64,000 nucleotides of DNA, from NCBI GenBank assembly GCA_964247085.1, contig CAXTSX010000002.1, forward strand, positions 62,001 through 126,000, in the 5' to 3' direction. This document shows, in pieces, positions 8,743-17,243 of this stretch (positions are counted from its first letter, which is position 1; the number at the start of each line of letters is the position of its first letter). The stretch is from JAAFHZ01 sp964247085 (GTDB lineage: Bacteria > Cyanobacteriota > Cyanobacteriia > Cyanobacteriales > Chamaesiphonaceae). The notes beneath the pieces were generated by a model that saw nothing but the letters and a program-made list of their open reading frames with translations, did no database searches and was not told the origin of the DNA. The position numbers and the translations under genes were made by a program.

Positions 8743-9603
8743 CTACTTCGATCGAGATTGGAGTTCTTGAACTCTCTTGATCGATACTTCAGTAACTGAA
8801 GCAATGTCCTCTAAAGACATACCTTTCTGTAACATTTTTAGTACAATCTCTTCTCGAGTGATCTCCTCGATCGAACTAATATAACGCATCTGTTTCTCCT
8901 GCTCATATTGGTCAAGCTCCACTTTAAATTCCTGCTTTAACCCTTCCGGTAGCTGCATCAGCCAATCCAGGAACAGGAATAACTCCATTATATCCTGACG
9001 CTCAAAGCCCTGTTCATACAATCTACGAGTAAGCTGAAACTTCCACTCCTTGCGAGATCGAGGATCTTTTTTGGTCTCTTTGGTCTTCAGATGAGCCATC
9101 ACGGCGATTGCAAACGGATTACGACTGGCTTCCAATTCTGACCAAAGCGGCTCGTAGTCCAAGAGCTTCACCATTGGAAACTCAAAGCTCACCTTGCATC
9201 CCCACAACTCATCTTGAAACGGCTCCGGTCGCCAGTTGGCTCGGTCATCGCCCAAAATTGCTAAGCTGACAATCTTCTCGTTATAGCAATCGCGGATGCG
9301 GTAGTTATATACAAACATCCGATTACTAAAATCTCTATCCTCCTGGCTTTGCACCTCGATATGCACAAAAACCAATTGCTCAGCACCGCTCAGCTTCCAG
9401 ACTTTGACTAACTTGTCTACATATCGCTTGCTTAAATCAGCGTCCCGCACAATCTGCTGAAATTCTTGATCCAAAAAGTCATGACCTTTTGCCCAGTTAA
9501 TATCATCGTGAATTTCGGGAAAGAAGAACGACATGAATTGTGGAAAATATCTCTCTAGCAAAACTTTCCAAGGATTGTCAAAATCGTCGTGATTATCATT
9601 CAT
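8743..9603 (-). CDS. Rpn-family (PD-(D/E)XK) nuclease / putative transposase
   Basis: 286 residues from ATG 9603; a GTG at 9624 could add seven residues. HIEVQSQ near residue 95 fits the E-x-Q part of the PD-(D/E)XK nuclease core found in YhgA/Rpn proteins, and the N-terminal NPWKVLLERYFPQFM is typical of the cyanobacterial members. The C-terminal third is helical and ends in a helix-turn-helix-like segment (MSLEDIASVTEVSIKRVQEL). E. coli Rpn proteins promote RecA-independent recombination. Many cyanobacterial genomes carry tens of copies, so it behaves as a dispersed accessory gene. Confidence 0.75.
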   Translation of the reverse strand: MNDNHDDFDNPWKVLLERYFPQFMSFFFPEIHDDINWAKGHDFLDQEFQQIVRDADLSKRYVDKLVKVWKLSGAEQLVFVHIEVQSQEDRDFSNRMFVYNYRIRDCYNEKIVSLAILGDDRANWRPEPFQDELWGCKVSFEFPMVKLLDYEPLWSELEASRNPFAIAVMAHLKTKETKKDPRSRKEWKFQLTRRLYEQGFERQDIMELFLFLDWLMQLPEGLKQEFKVELDQYEQEKQMRYISSIEEITREEIVLKMLQKGMSLEDIASVTEVSIKRVQELQSRSK

Positions 9604-9835
9604 ATGAGCTGGTGAGTAAAGCACTCATCCAGTTTAAAGCGGCAAGGGTGACCGGGTAACATCAACTGGTATGTTGCTCTGGGCGATCAAAAAGCACGAT
9701 CTTTAAGACTACTTGGTTGATATGTTATCCACTCCCGCTAAACCTGTAGATTAATTATTTAGCCAACAGAGCCAAATTGCCGTAACATCAAAGCAAGGGC
9801 ATCCTGCTTCCGCAAAAAGATTGACATTCGAGTGA

Positions 9836-10738
9836 GTGAACTGGCAAACAAAAATACTGGGTCTTAACATAGATTGGGCAACAATTAGTAACTGGTTCAT
9901 GCGCGGCATCGACCTCTCCCTAGTCGTTGCTCTAACATTCATGATCCTGCTCGCGATCGGCGACCGCCGCACCTTTTGGCTAGTGCGCGGACTCGTCCTA
10001 TTGGTCGTTGGTGCAGCTCTCAGTCAAAAACTTAATCTGATTTGGCTCGCCTTTGCTCTCGAAAAATTGATAATCGGCTCGGCTTTAGCCATGTCGATTA
10101 TTTTCCAGGCCGAATTCCGGCGCTTTTTGGAACAATTAGGGCGTGGTGACTTGGGTTACTTGTTTCGATCGATCCGCCGTACCAATTACGAAGCCGACAC
10201 CACGATCGATAACATTGTCGATGCTGTCAAAGACCTTTCCCAGAAAAGAATTGGCGCTTTGCTGATCATGGAAACCAGCTCCCCCTTCGATGAACGAGAC
10301 TTCTCCGCCCCCGGCGTGAAGATCGATGCTCAAGTATCCAAAGAACTTCTCCAAACCATCTTCCAGCCCACGACCCTTTTGCATGATGGCGCGGTGCTAA
10401 TTCGGGGCGATCGAGTTATGGCCGCTGGGGTGATCTTACCGCTATCGGCTCAAGATGTTTCTCCCCAACTCGGTACCAGACATCGAGCGGCCATGGGCAT
10501 TACCGAACGGTTCGCAAACTGCCTTTGTGTGGTAGTCTCGGAAGAGACTGGCTCTATCTCTCTGGCCGAAAAAGGAGTGCTCAATCGCCCCCTGACTAGC
10601 AGTAAACTAAAAGAGTTATTAGAGTTACAGTTCACGCCAGCGATCGAGCAAACAGTGCGAGTGACTGGTTGGCGGCGCTTCTTGCGAGCTAGTTGGCGGC
10701 GCAAGCTCCTCAGTCGTATTCTGAAATCTAAAAAGTAA
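9836..10738 (+). CDS. cdaA: Diadenylate cyclase CdaA
   Basis: 300-residue membrane diadenylate cyclase that makes c-di-AMP from two ATP, a messenger linked to potassium, osmotic and day-night control. Three hydrophobic helices (about 25-92) precede the DisA_N/DAC domain. The catalytic DGA motif is at 184-186 (LLHDGAVLIRG) and RHR at 215-217 (GTRHRAAMGITE). Start GTG 9836; a GTG also lies at 9832 in another frame and the ribosome site is weak. Only 18 bases separate it from uppS; cdaA-uppS is a conserved cyanobacterial pair, often preceded by lysA, which is absent here. Confidence 0.93.
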   Translation: MNWQTKILGLNIDWATISNWFMRGIDLSLVVALTFMILLAIGDRRTFWLVRGLVLLVVGAALSQKLNLIWLAFALEKLIIGSALAMSIIFQAEFRRFLEQLGRGDLGYLFRSIRRTNYEADTTIDNIVDAVKDLSQKRIGALLIMETSSPFDERDFSAPGVKIDAQVSKELLQTIFQPTTLLHDGAVLIRGDRVMAAGVILPLSAQDVSPQLGTRHRAAMGITERFANCLCVVVSEETGSISLAEKGVLNRPLTSSKLKELLELQFTPAIEQTVRVTGWRRFLRASWRRKLLSRILKSKK

Positions 10739-10756
10739 TTTCGTGCACCTACGCCG

Positions 10757-11506
10757 ATGATGTCCAAAATTGACAGCTTAATTGTGCTACCGGCCGATCT
10801 AGACCAGGCTAAGTTGCCCGGTCATGTAGCGGTGATCATGGATGGCAATGGCCGTTGGGGCAAAAAACAAGGCTTGTCTAGAATTGTTGGCCATCGCAAG
10901 GGTGTGGATGTCCTGAAGGATCTGCTGTATTGCTGTCGAGACTGGGGTATTCCGGCGCTGACTGCCTACGCTTTTTCCACCGAAAACTGGGGTAGACCCC
11001 TAGAAGAAGTAGACTTTTTGATGTTGCTATTTGAGCGCGTACTGCGGCGTGAGCTAGAAGAAATGAACGCCGAGCAAGTCCGCATCAGATTTGTTGGCAA
11101 CCTGACTGCTTTGCCTAATTCTTTGCAATTAGAAATAGACAAGGCAGTGTCCTTGACCCAACATAATCAGGGGATTCAATTCACTGTGGCCACCAATTAT
11201 GGTGGCCGTCAAGAAATTATTCAAGCCTGTCGATCGATCGCTGCCCAAGTGCAAGCCGGATCGATCGAACCCGATGATATTGATGAAAATCTATTTAGTA
11301 GTCATCTTTATACCCATGGCCTTCCCGATCCAGATCTGTTAATTCGGACCAGTGGCGAACTGCGAATTAGTAATTTTTTGCTGTGGCAACTAGCTTATGC
11401 TGAAATTTATGTCACTGAGACCTTATGGCCGAACTTCGATCGGATGGCTTTTCATGCTGCCTTGGCCGACTATCAGCAGCGCCATCGGCGGTTTGGTAAA
11501 CTTTAA
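10757..11506 (+). CDS. uppS: Isoprenyl transferase (undecaprenyl diphosphate synthase family)
   Basis: 249-residue cis-prenyltransferase. It condenses isopentenyl diphosphate onto an allylic diphosphate to give the C55 carrier lipid of peptidoglycan and polysaccharide synthesis. VAVIMDGNGRWGKK at 25-37 carries the catalytic Asp29. The C-terminal PDLLIRTSGELRISNFLLWQ is the signature of the family. Two ATG codons are in tandem (10757, 10760). The gene probably shares an mRNA with cdaA. Its stop overlaps that of the convergent CAP-domain gene by four bases. Confidence 0.95.
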   Translation: MMSKIDSLIVLPADLDQAKLPGHVAVIMDGNGRWGKKQGLSRIVGHRKGVDVLKDLLYCCRDWGIPALTAYAFSTENWGRPLEEVDFLMLLFERVLRRELEEMNAEQVRIRFVGNLTALPNSLQLEIDKAVSLTQHNQGIQFTVATNYGGRQEIIQACRSIAAQVQAGSIEPDDIDENLFSSHLYTHGLPDPDLLIRTSGELRISNFLLWQLAYAEIYVTETLWPNFDRMAFHAALADYQQRHRRFGKL

Positions 11507-12171
11507 CGCTTTTCGCTCAAGCCCCCTGCGTAATTAATCACACACATCACCCGGTGGATTTTGTGGTATCCACAAGCAATGCCAGTTACTTTGTAGTCTG
11601 CTCGAAACATATTAATCCGATGACTGCGATCGGCTACCCCATCATCCACAATTAAATCCCGGACTACGGCCACAGCGGTGTCTGGTCCATAGCTGTTATT
11701 TTCTCCGGCAGGTTCCAGCCAGCGGACATGACGGCTAATTCTTTGATAGGGTGTGCTGCCATTTCTACCCTTATGGCCAATTAATCCGCTTCTACCTTGA
11801 TACAGCACATGGTCGCGGGCAGCTCGGGAGATGCCTGCCGATAAGCGTAAGCGCGGTGCTGGCTGGGCTCTTTTCACTGCTCTAATGGCTTCATCGACCA
11901 CCGCCACACCTTCTTTAGTTTGCAGAAATAAGCGCGATGACAGTCGGGCTTGTTTGCCTTGAAAGCGTTTCCGCCAAGTTTGCAAAAATTTGGCATAGCC
12001 AATCGGATTGGCGCGGGCTCGATTCATTTCCACCAAAATACCCTGTTCTAAAGCCGTTATTTGGGTACGATTTGGCTTAGTACTTTCCAGAGCTATTAAT
12101 GGTGATGAATTTATGGTGAGCAAACCACAACAACCAATCATGGGCAGCCATAATTTACGAGTTAATTCCAT
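11503..12171 (-). CDS. Secreted CAP-domain (SCP/PR1-like) protein
   Basis: 222 residues from ATG 12171. That start puts the basic MELTRKLW directly before a hydrophobic stretch, giving a plausible signal peptide; the longer frame from 12201 would bury it. The mature part has the CAP layout: EMNRARANPIGYAK near the N-terminus, RLSAGISRAARDHV, GHKGRNGSTPYQRI, ENNSYGPDTA and VIDDGVADRSHRINMF-type segments with the usual His and Glu residues. The exact substrate of bacterial CAP proteins is generally unknown. Probably periplasmic or extracellular. Convergent with uppS. Confidence 0.85.
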   Translation of the reverse strand: MELTRKLWLPMIGCCGLLTINSSPLIALESTKPNRTQITALEQGILVEMNRARANPIGYAKFLQTWRKRFQGKQARLSSRLFLQTKEGVAVVDEAIRAVKRAQPAPRLRLSAGISRAARDHVLYQGRSGLIGHKGRNGSTPYQRISRHVRWLEPAGENNSYGPDTAVAVVRDLIVDDGVADRSHRINMFRADYKVTGIACGYHKIHRVMCVINYAGGLSEKR

Positions 12172-12265
12172 CGGGGCCAGAGCAAATTGCAGATATGGCA
12201 AATATGATACTGTCTAATTGGTTACGACATCTACGGGTTTCCCTACGCAAATTGGAGAGAAAATA

Positions 12266-12832
12266 ATGAATCCTTTAATTGGTATGATCACCAGTCAACT
12301 GAGTGGTCCGGTGCTTGCTCAAATTGGCCAGCAAATTGGAGCGGATGATAATACCACTCAGTCGGCAATCAGTGCGGCTTTGCCAATGATGTTATCAGCG
12401 ATCGGTAATCAGGCTAATGCTGGTGGTGCCGATACTTTGCAACATGCTGCTCAGGAGAATCATTCAGTTTTGGATGATGTCATGGGATTTTTAGGCAATG
12501 CTCAGGGCGGTAATATCCAGGGAGCTTTACTGAGTCAGGTGATGGGCGGTAATGGTAATGCCATTGCTAATGCGGTCGCTCAACATACTGGCCTAGGCTC
12601 AGGAGCTGTCATGCAATTGTTGGGATTGCTTACTCCGATCGTCATGGGGGCTTTGGGTCAATCTTCCCAAGCACAGGGTTTAGATGCTAATGGTCTGGCT
12701 CAAATGGTGGGAGCGGCGGCTGGTAGCAGCAATGGTAATGACTTGATGGGTTTGGCTACCAAAATGTTGGATAGCGATGGAGATGGCAATGTGATGGAAG
12801 AACTTAGTGGTTTGGTCAACAAATTTTTCTAA
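12266..12832 (+). CDS. DUF937 domain protein
   Basis: 188 residues from ATG 12266, which follows GGAGAG at 12254-12259. The chain is Gly/Ala/Asn/Gln-rich with repeated small-residue helices (SAALPMMLSAIGNQA, LLGLLTPIVMGALGQ), typical of DUF937 proteins of unknown function. Near the C-terminus LDSDGDGNVMEEL looks like an EF-hand/dockerin-type calcium loop (DxDxDG). No signal peptide or clear membrane span. It ends at a strong bidirectional terminator shared with rnj. Confidence 0.75.
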   Translation: MNPLIGMITSQLSGPVLAQIGQQIGADDNTTQSAISAALPMMLSAIGNQANAGGADTLQHAAQENHSVLDDVMGFLGNAQGGNIQGALLSQVMGGNGNAIANAVAQHTGLGSGAVMQLLGLLTPIVMGALGQSSQAQGLDANGLAQMVGAAAGSSNGNDLMGLATKMLDSDGDGNVMEELSGLVNKFF

Positions 12833-12843
12833 GATTGAAATCT

Positions 12844-12881
12844 GTAACAAAAAACCGGCTGAACAGCCGGTTTTTTGTTAC
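12844..12881. terminator. Bidirectional terminator between DUF937 gene and rnj
   Basis: A perfect 17-bp stem, GTAACAAAAAACCGGCT (12844-12860) with its exact complement (12865-12881), closes a four-base loop GAAC. A GC-rich core flanked by A6 on one side and T6 on the other lets it work for both convergent genes. Confidence 0.92.
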
Positions 12882-12884
12882 ATT

Positions 12885-14651
12885 CTAAACCGCAACGCGG
12901 GCGGCGGAGCGTTGCCGCCGCCGTCCGGGTGATTCTTTACCAGCATTACCAGTAGGCATTTGCAGCAAGACGACAATACTAGGGCGACTCTGGCGCATTT
13001 CTTGCCGAATTAGCCGTTGGATGGCTCCTTCTAGTTCGATTTGAATGCCAGTCCAATCGATGTCTGTTTGGCCAGCTTCCATCGTGCGAGCAAATGTTGA
13101 CCAGCGATCGGCTAGGCATGATTCTACTCGTTTCACGACGAGGTTTTCTAGCAAGGAAGTTTCAATTCCTGTTACCACACCGTTTAGATGCATCTGTGGA
13201 CGGGCAATTAGCTTGCCATCAAAACCAACAGCTACTGCCACAGTAACGATGCCATCTTCGGCTAATTGCTGACGTTCTTTGAGCACCCGATCTTGAACAA
13301 TGCCGGCATTATCGACTAGCTGAATGCCAGATTTAACTTTGCCAGCCTTCTTGATCGAAGTTTCGGTCAGCTCAATTACGTCACCGTTATCGATGATCAG
13401 CATGTTTTCGCGGGGGATACCCATGCTTTGAGCGGTCTCGGAATGTTTAATCAACATCCGGTGTTCGCCGTGGACTGGTACAAAGAATTTGGGGCGAGTC
13501 AAGCTCAGCATGAGTTTCTGATCTTCTTGACAGCCGTGTCCAGAGACGTGGATGCCTTTGTCGCGACCATAGATGACGTTCGCGCCCTGCATCATCAGCT
13601 TGTCGATCGTATTCACAACGGCGATCGTATTCCCAGGAATAGGGTTGGCGGAGAAAACAACCGTGTCACCAGCCTTGATTTTGACCTGGCGATATTCACC
13701 ATTGGCAATCCGAGTCATGGCAGCCAACGGTTCACCCTGGGAGCCAGTACAAAGAATGATTACCTTGTCGTCGGGCAAGTGATTGCCAGATTGTAGTGGT
13801 TCAAATACATTGTCTGGACAATTGATATAACCCAATGTCCGGGCGTGGGCGATGACGTTCAACATCGAACGGCCAACTACACAAACTTTGCGGTTATACT
13901 TCTGAGCCAATTCCAGAATCATGTTTATCCGGTGAACGGAAGACGCAAAAGTGGTAATCAGAATCCGTTTCTTGGCTGCGCCAATGATTCGATCGAGATT
14001 GGGGAATACTGCCCGCTCTGAAGGTGTGAAACCAGGTAGCTCCGAGTTGGTGGAGTCGCCGAGTAAGCAGAGTACGCCTTTTTCACCATGTTCAGCCAGC
14101 TTGGCAAAGTCGTAAGCCTCACCATCAACTGGGGTATGGTCAAACTTAAAGTCGCCAGTGTGGATGACAACGCCGACTGGAGTGTGAATAGCCAACGAGA
14201 AGCTATCGGCGATCGAGTGAGTGTTGCGGATGAATTCTACAAAGAAGTATTGACCAATTCTGACCATTTCACGAGGTAGAACGGTTTTGATTTTAGTGCG
14301 ATCGGCTACTCCAGCTTCTTCTAGCTTGCCGCGCAGCAGAGCCATCGCCAACCGTGGACCATAGATAACTGGAATATCGATTTGCTTGAGGTGATGAGAG
14401 ATGCCGCCAATATGATCTTCATGGCCGTGCGTTACCACCATGCCTTTGATTTTGTGACGGTTTTCTAGCAGATAGGTCATATCTGGTAGCACAATGTTTA
14501 CCCCATGCATACCATCAGAAGGAAAACCTAAGCCAGCGTCTAACAGAATAATTTCGTCTTCGTATTCAATTACGCATGTGTTCTTTCCGATTTCATGCAG
14601 ACCGCCTAAAGGAATGATTCTGAGTGGCGATTTGCTGGGTTTATTAGTCAT
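12885..14651 (-). CDS. rnj: Ribonuclease J
   Basis: 588-residue metallo-beta-lactamase/beta-CASP nuclease with 5'-3' exonuclease and endonuclease activity in mRNA decay. HGHEDH at 75-80 (VTHGHEDHIGG) binds the two zinc ions; HTGDFKFDHTP and the C-terminal VPVHGEHRML are further metal and beta-CASP motifs. The basic tail (PGRRRQRSAA) is common in cyanobacterial RNase J. ATG 14651 follows AGGAGC. Downstream of asd and dapA on the same strand, but after a 415-base gap with its own candidate promoter. It coexists here with RNase E (36.9 kb), as usual in cyanobacteria. Confidence 0.95.
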   Translation of the reverse strand: MTNKPSKSPLRIIPLGGLHEIGKNTCVIEYEDEIILLDAGLGFPSDGMHGVNIVLPDMTYLLENRHKIKGMVVTHGHEDHIGGISHHLKQIDIPVIYGPRLAMALLRGKLEEAGVADRTKIKTVLPREMVRIGQYFFVEFIRNTHSIADSFSLAIHTPVGVVIHTGDFKFDHTPVDGEAYDFAKLAEHGEKGVLCLLGDSTNSELPGFTPSERAVFPNLDRIIGAAKKRILITTFASSVHRINMILELAQKYNRKVCVVGRSMLNVIAHARTLGYINCPDNVFEPLQSGNHLPDDKVIILCTGSQGEPLAAMTRIANGEYRQVKIKAGDTVVFSANPIPGNTIAVVNTIDKLMMQGANVIYGRDKGIHVSGHGCQEDQKLMLSLTRPKFFVPVHGEHRMLIKHSETAQSMGIPRENMLIIDNGDVIELTETSIKKAGKVKSGIQLVDNAGIVQDRVLKERQQLAEDGIVTVAVAVGFDGKLIARPQMHLNGVVTGIETSLLENLVVKRVESCLADRWSTFARTMEAGQTDIDWTGIQIELEGAIQRLIRQEMRQSRPSIVVLLQMPTGNAGKESPGRRRQRSAARVAV

Positions 14652-14671
14652 TAATTGCTCCTAAAATTGAC

Positions 14672-14689
14672 GCTAATTAAAAAATTAGC
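14672..14689 (-). promoter_or_regulatory. Hairpin in the rnj leader
   Basis: A perfect 7-bp stem GCTAATT/AATTAGC with loop AAAA, centred about 30 bases upstream of the rnj start codon. AT-rich and weak, but close to the ribosome site; it could affect ribosome access or be an RNase target. Confidence 0.3.
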
Positions 14690-14971
14690 TGTGATAAAAC
14701 TTTTTGATAGACGGCAAAATCGAATGCTCGAACGAAAAGGGGCTGAAAAGGTCATCTGCCTGGCTAATCGGCGCGAAATCGAAATACTTTTTATTCGTCA
14801 ACCACACTGAAAATATTTGGGTTGTTTTAAATCTTGATAGCAGTTGTTTCCAGCTATTTAGGTCGGCGACAGTCATTTAAATAACTTGACTTTAACTAAG
14901 TCAGAGTTATCTGGTAAGTTGTCGACTCGGGAGTGAAGTTTACTTCTCATCTTCTACCTATGTTAACAACA

Positions 14972-15000
14972 TTTCTACCATATTCGGGAAATGAGGTCAA
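14972..15000 (-). promoter_or_regulatory. Candidate rnj promoter
   Basis: On the minus strand TTGACC (14995-15000) is followed after 17 bases by TAGAAA (14972-14977). The -35 matches 5 of 6 and the -10 matches 4 of 6. It lies about 320 bases before the rnj start. Confidence 0.35.
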
Positions 15001-15066
15001 CAATAAAATTAAAAATCGGGAAGCAACTACTTTGAACCATAGGTATTTCCAGCTATATCCAAATTT

Positions 15067-15948
15067 CTAGAGCAGGTTTTGCTCTTGTAGCAATGCTTTT
15101 AAGCCGCTGAGTAAGTCTGCTGATAACTCGGTTAAGGGTAGCCGACAACCACCCACCGGCCAGCCCTGCAAATTGAGTGCTGCTTTGAGTGGGATCGGAT
15201 TACTGGCCGAAAACAATCCTTTGAATAAGGGTAGTCGCTGCAAATGAATACTTAGAGCGGCAGCGTGATGGCCTAGCTGAAATTCTTGAATCATTTGCTG
15301 TAGATCCGAGCCGATCAGATGACTGGCCACGCTCACAATCCCGGCGCCACCGACTGCCAACATGGGCAAGGTGAGAGCATCATCACCGGCATAGATGGCA
15401 AAATCTGCTGGGCTGCTGCGGCGAATTTGACTCGCTACTTCTAGATTACCCGATGCTTCTTTAATTGCCACAATATTGGGAATGGCGGCTAACCGAATGC
15501 TGGTTTCGGCTTCCATCATTTGGCCAGTCCGACCAGGAATGTTGTACAGCATCATGGGTAAATCGCAAGCTTGGGCGATCGCCCTAAAATGAGCATACAA
15601 ACCATCTTGGGTGGGCTTGTTGTAGTAAGGCACTACCTGTAAACTACCGTCTAGACCGAGCTTGGCTGCTTTTTGGGTGGCTTCGATCGCTTCTTTGGTG
15701 GAGTTAGAGCCAGTGCCTGCTAAGACCTTGGCTTTGCCCCGCACGGCATTGAGTACTACTTGGAATAGTTCGTATTCCTCATCCCAGCTGATGGTCGGTG
15801 ATTCGCCAGTGGTACCGCAGACCACGATCCCGTCAGAGCCATGTTCTGCTAAGTAAACAGCTAGTTTTTCGGCGACGGCATAATTTACTTGTCCCTCGCT
15901 GTCTAGGGGGGTAACCATTGCCGTAATTACTCGACCAAAATCTGTCAC
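15067..15948 (-). CDS. dapA: 4-hydroxy-tetrahydrodipicolinate synthase
   Basis: 293-residue TIM-barrel aldolase of lysine and diaminopimelate synthesis. It condenses pyruvate with aspartate semialdehyde. The Schiff-base lysine is Lys163 (VAIKEASGN); Tyr135 (MMLYNIPGRTG) and the Thr pair in CGTTGESPT (45-52) complete the proton relay. Starts with GTG, preceded by a good GGAG. It lies 42 bases after asd, the enzyme that makes its substrate, so the two form an operon. Confidence 0.96.
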   Translation of the reverse strand: MTDFGRVITAMVTPLDSEGQVNYAVAEKLAVYLAEHGSDGIVVCGTTGESPTISWDEEYELFQVVLNAVRGKAKVLAGTGSNSTKEAIEATQKAAKLGLDGSLQVVPYYNKPTQDGLYAHFRAIAQACDLPMMLYNIPGRTGQMMEAETSIRLAAIPNIVAIKEASGNLEVASQIRRSSPADFAIYAGDDALTLPMLAVGGAGIVSVASHLIGSDLQQMIQEFQLGHHAAALSIHLQRLPLFKGLFSASNPIPLKAALNLQGWPVGGCRLPLTELSADLLSGLKALLQEQNLL

Positions 15949-15990
15949 AAACTACTCCTAATATTTTGATTGACTAGTTTTTACTTAGAT

Positions 15991-17025
15991 TTAAACGGCG
16001 GGCGTGGATCGCATTAAATTCTTCTTCACCAACAATTCGGCAATCTGAATAGCGTTCAGAGCCGCCCCTTTGCGAATTTGGTCGCCACAGAGCCACAGCT
16101 CCAAGCCATTGGCATGGGATAGATCAGTGCGAATCCGGCCCACCAACACTGGATCTTGACCGGAGGCATCGATCGGCATCGGAAAATAATTGGCTACCCA
16201 GTCTTCGACTAGCTTGACACCAGGAGCCTTGGCTAAAATAGCGCGGGCTTCTGAGACCGGAAATGGTTCCGCAAACTCAATGTTCAGGGCTTCGGAATGG
16301 GCCCGGAGGACTGGTACCCGAATACAGGTCGCACTAACACGCAAGCTTGGTGTTCCAAAAATTTTGCGAGTTTCGTTAACCATCTTCATTTCTTCTTCAC
16401 AGTAACCCGCCGCGTTAATAGGCGTATTGTGTGGGAAGACATTGAAAGCCAAGGGATAGGGCCAAATATCGGTAGGCGGAGTTTGGTTGTTTAAAATTGC
16501 TTGCGCTTGCACCTTGACTTCTTCCATGGCCCGAGCCCCAGCGCCGCTGGCTGACTGATAAGTAGCGGCCACAATTCTTTGAATGGGGCGAACTTGATGG
16601 AGCGGATAGATGGCTACGGCCATCAAAATGGTGGTGCAGTTGGGGTTGGCGATAATGCCTTGATGTTCTGCTGCTGCCGCCGGATTTACCTCTGGTATGA
16701 CCAAGGGCACATTAGGTTGCATCCGAAACGCGCTGGAATTATCTACGACTACAGCTCCAGCGGCTACGGCGATCGCCGCAAATTGTTTACTAATACTGCC
16801 GCCAGCAGAGGCTAAGACTAAGTCCACATCCTGGAAGCTCTCGTTGGTAACCTCTTGTACGGTTAATTCTTGGTCACGAAACTTAATTTTTGTGCCAGCC
16901 GATCGAGCGGAGGCCAGTAACTTTAAATTGGCGATCGGAAAGTTTCGCTCGGCCAAAAGGGTGAGTAATTCTTCTCCAACTGCTCCAGTTGCGCCTAAAA
17001 TGGCTACGCGATAAGAACCAGACAA
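15991..17025 (-). CDS. asd: Aspartate-semialdehyde dehydrogenase
   Basis: 344-residue NADPH enzyme that reduces aspartyl phosphate to aspartate semialdehyde, the branch point to lysine, threonine and methionine. GATGAVGEEL at 11-20 is the dinucleotide-binding loop. Catalytic Cys130 sits in NPNCTT, and RVPVLRAHSE carries the catalytic His. The start is TTG (17025) behind AGAGGA. First gene of asd-dapA, divergent from tig. Confidence 0.95.
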   Translation of the reverse strand: MSGSYRVAILGATGAVGEELLTLLAERNFPIANLKLLASARSAGTKIKFRDQELTVQEVTNESFQDVDLVLASAGGSISKQFAAIAVAAGAVVVDNSSAFRMQPNVPLVIPEVNPAAAAEHQGIIANPNCTTILMAVAIYPLHQVRPIQRIVAATYQSASGAGARAMEEVKVQAQAILNNQTPPTDIWPYPLAFNVFPHNTPINAAGYCEEEMKMVNETRKIFGTPSLRVSATCIRVPVLRAHSEALNIEFAEPFPVSEARAILAKAPGVKLVEDWVANYFPMPIDASGQDPVLVGRIRTDLSHANGLELWLCGDQIRKGAALNAIQIAELLVKKNLMRSTPAV

Positions 17026-17152
17026 TGAAATTTCCTCTTTGCAAAAATATTTAGGTCGTCAAAATCGACTTGTCTTTTGCAATAATTGTACTATCTAGTC
17101 TGCGATGATGGCGATCTAGCAGTGCGCTGAAATGTCCTGTCCACACTGGTAA

Positions 17153-17185
17153 GACATGTGAGTACAGGTTTTGTGTTAACATGTC
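17153..17185. promoter_or_regulatory. Inverted repeat in the asd-tig divergent region
   Basis: GACATGT (17153-17159) and its complement ACATGTC (17179-17185) are 19 bases apart, in the 218-base region between the divergent asd and tig genes. Spacing and position suit an operator for a dimeric regulator, but the regulator is unknown and chance is possible. Confidence 0.3.
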
Positions 17186-17243
17186 AGCCGCTTGGCAGTT
17201 TGCCACATTCCAACTCGATTTGCTCTTGTAAAGTATATACCTC

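Larger units (their letters stand above)
14652..15066. other. Intergenic region between dapA and rnj
   Basis: About 415 bases. It holds a candidate rnj promoter (14972-15000, minus strand) and, just before the start codon, a hairpin GCTAATT/AATTAGC at 14672-14689. A 63-codon minus-strand frame in between (14685-14876) has no recognisable features. This makes a leader of roughly 300 bases for rnj. Confidence 0.5.

Noticed and set aside
14685..14876. 63-codon minus-strand frame between dapA and rnj
   Set aside because: No ribosome site or recognisable pattern; it lies in the likely rnj leader.
17229..17241. GTA...TAC pair resembling an NtcA site before tig
   Set aside because: The spacer is 7 bases, not 8, and it would overlap the ribosome-binding region.
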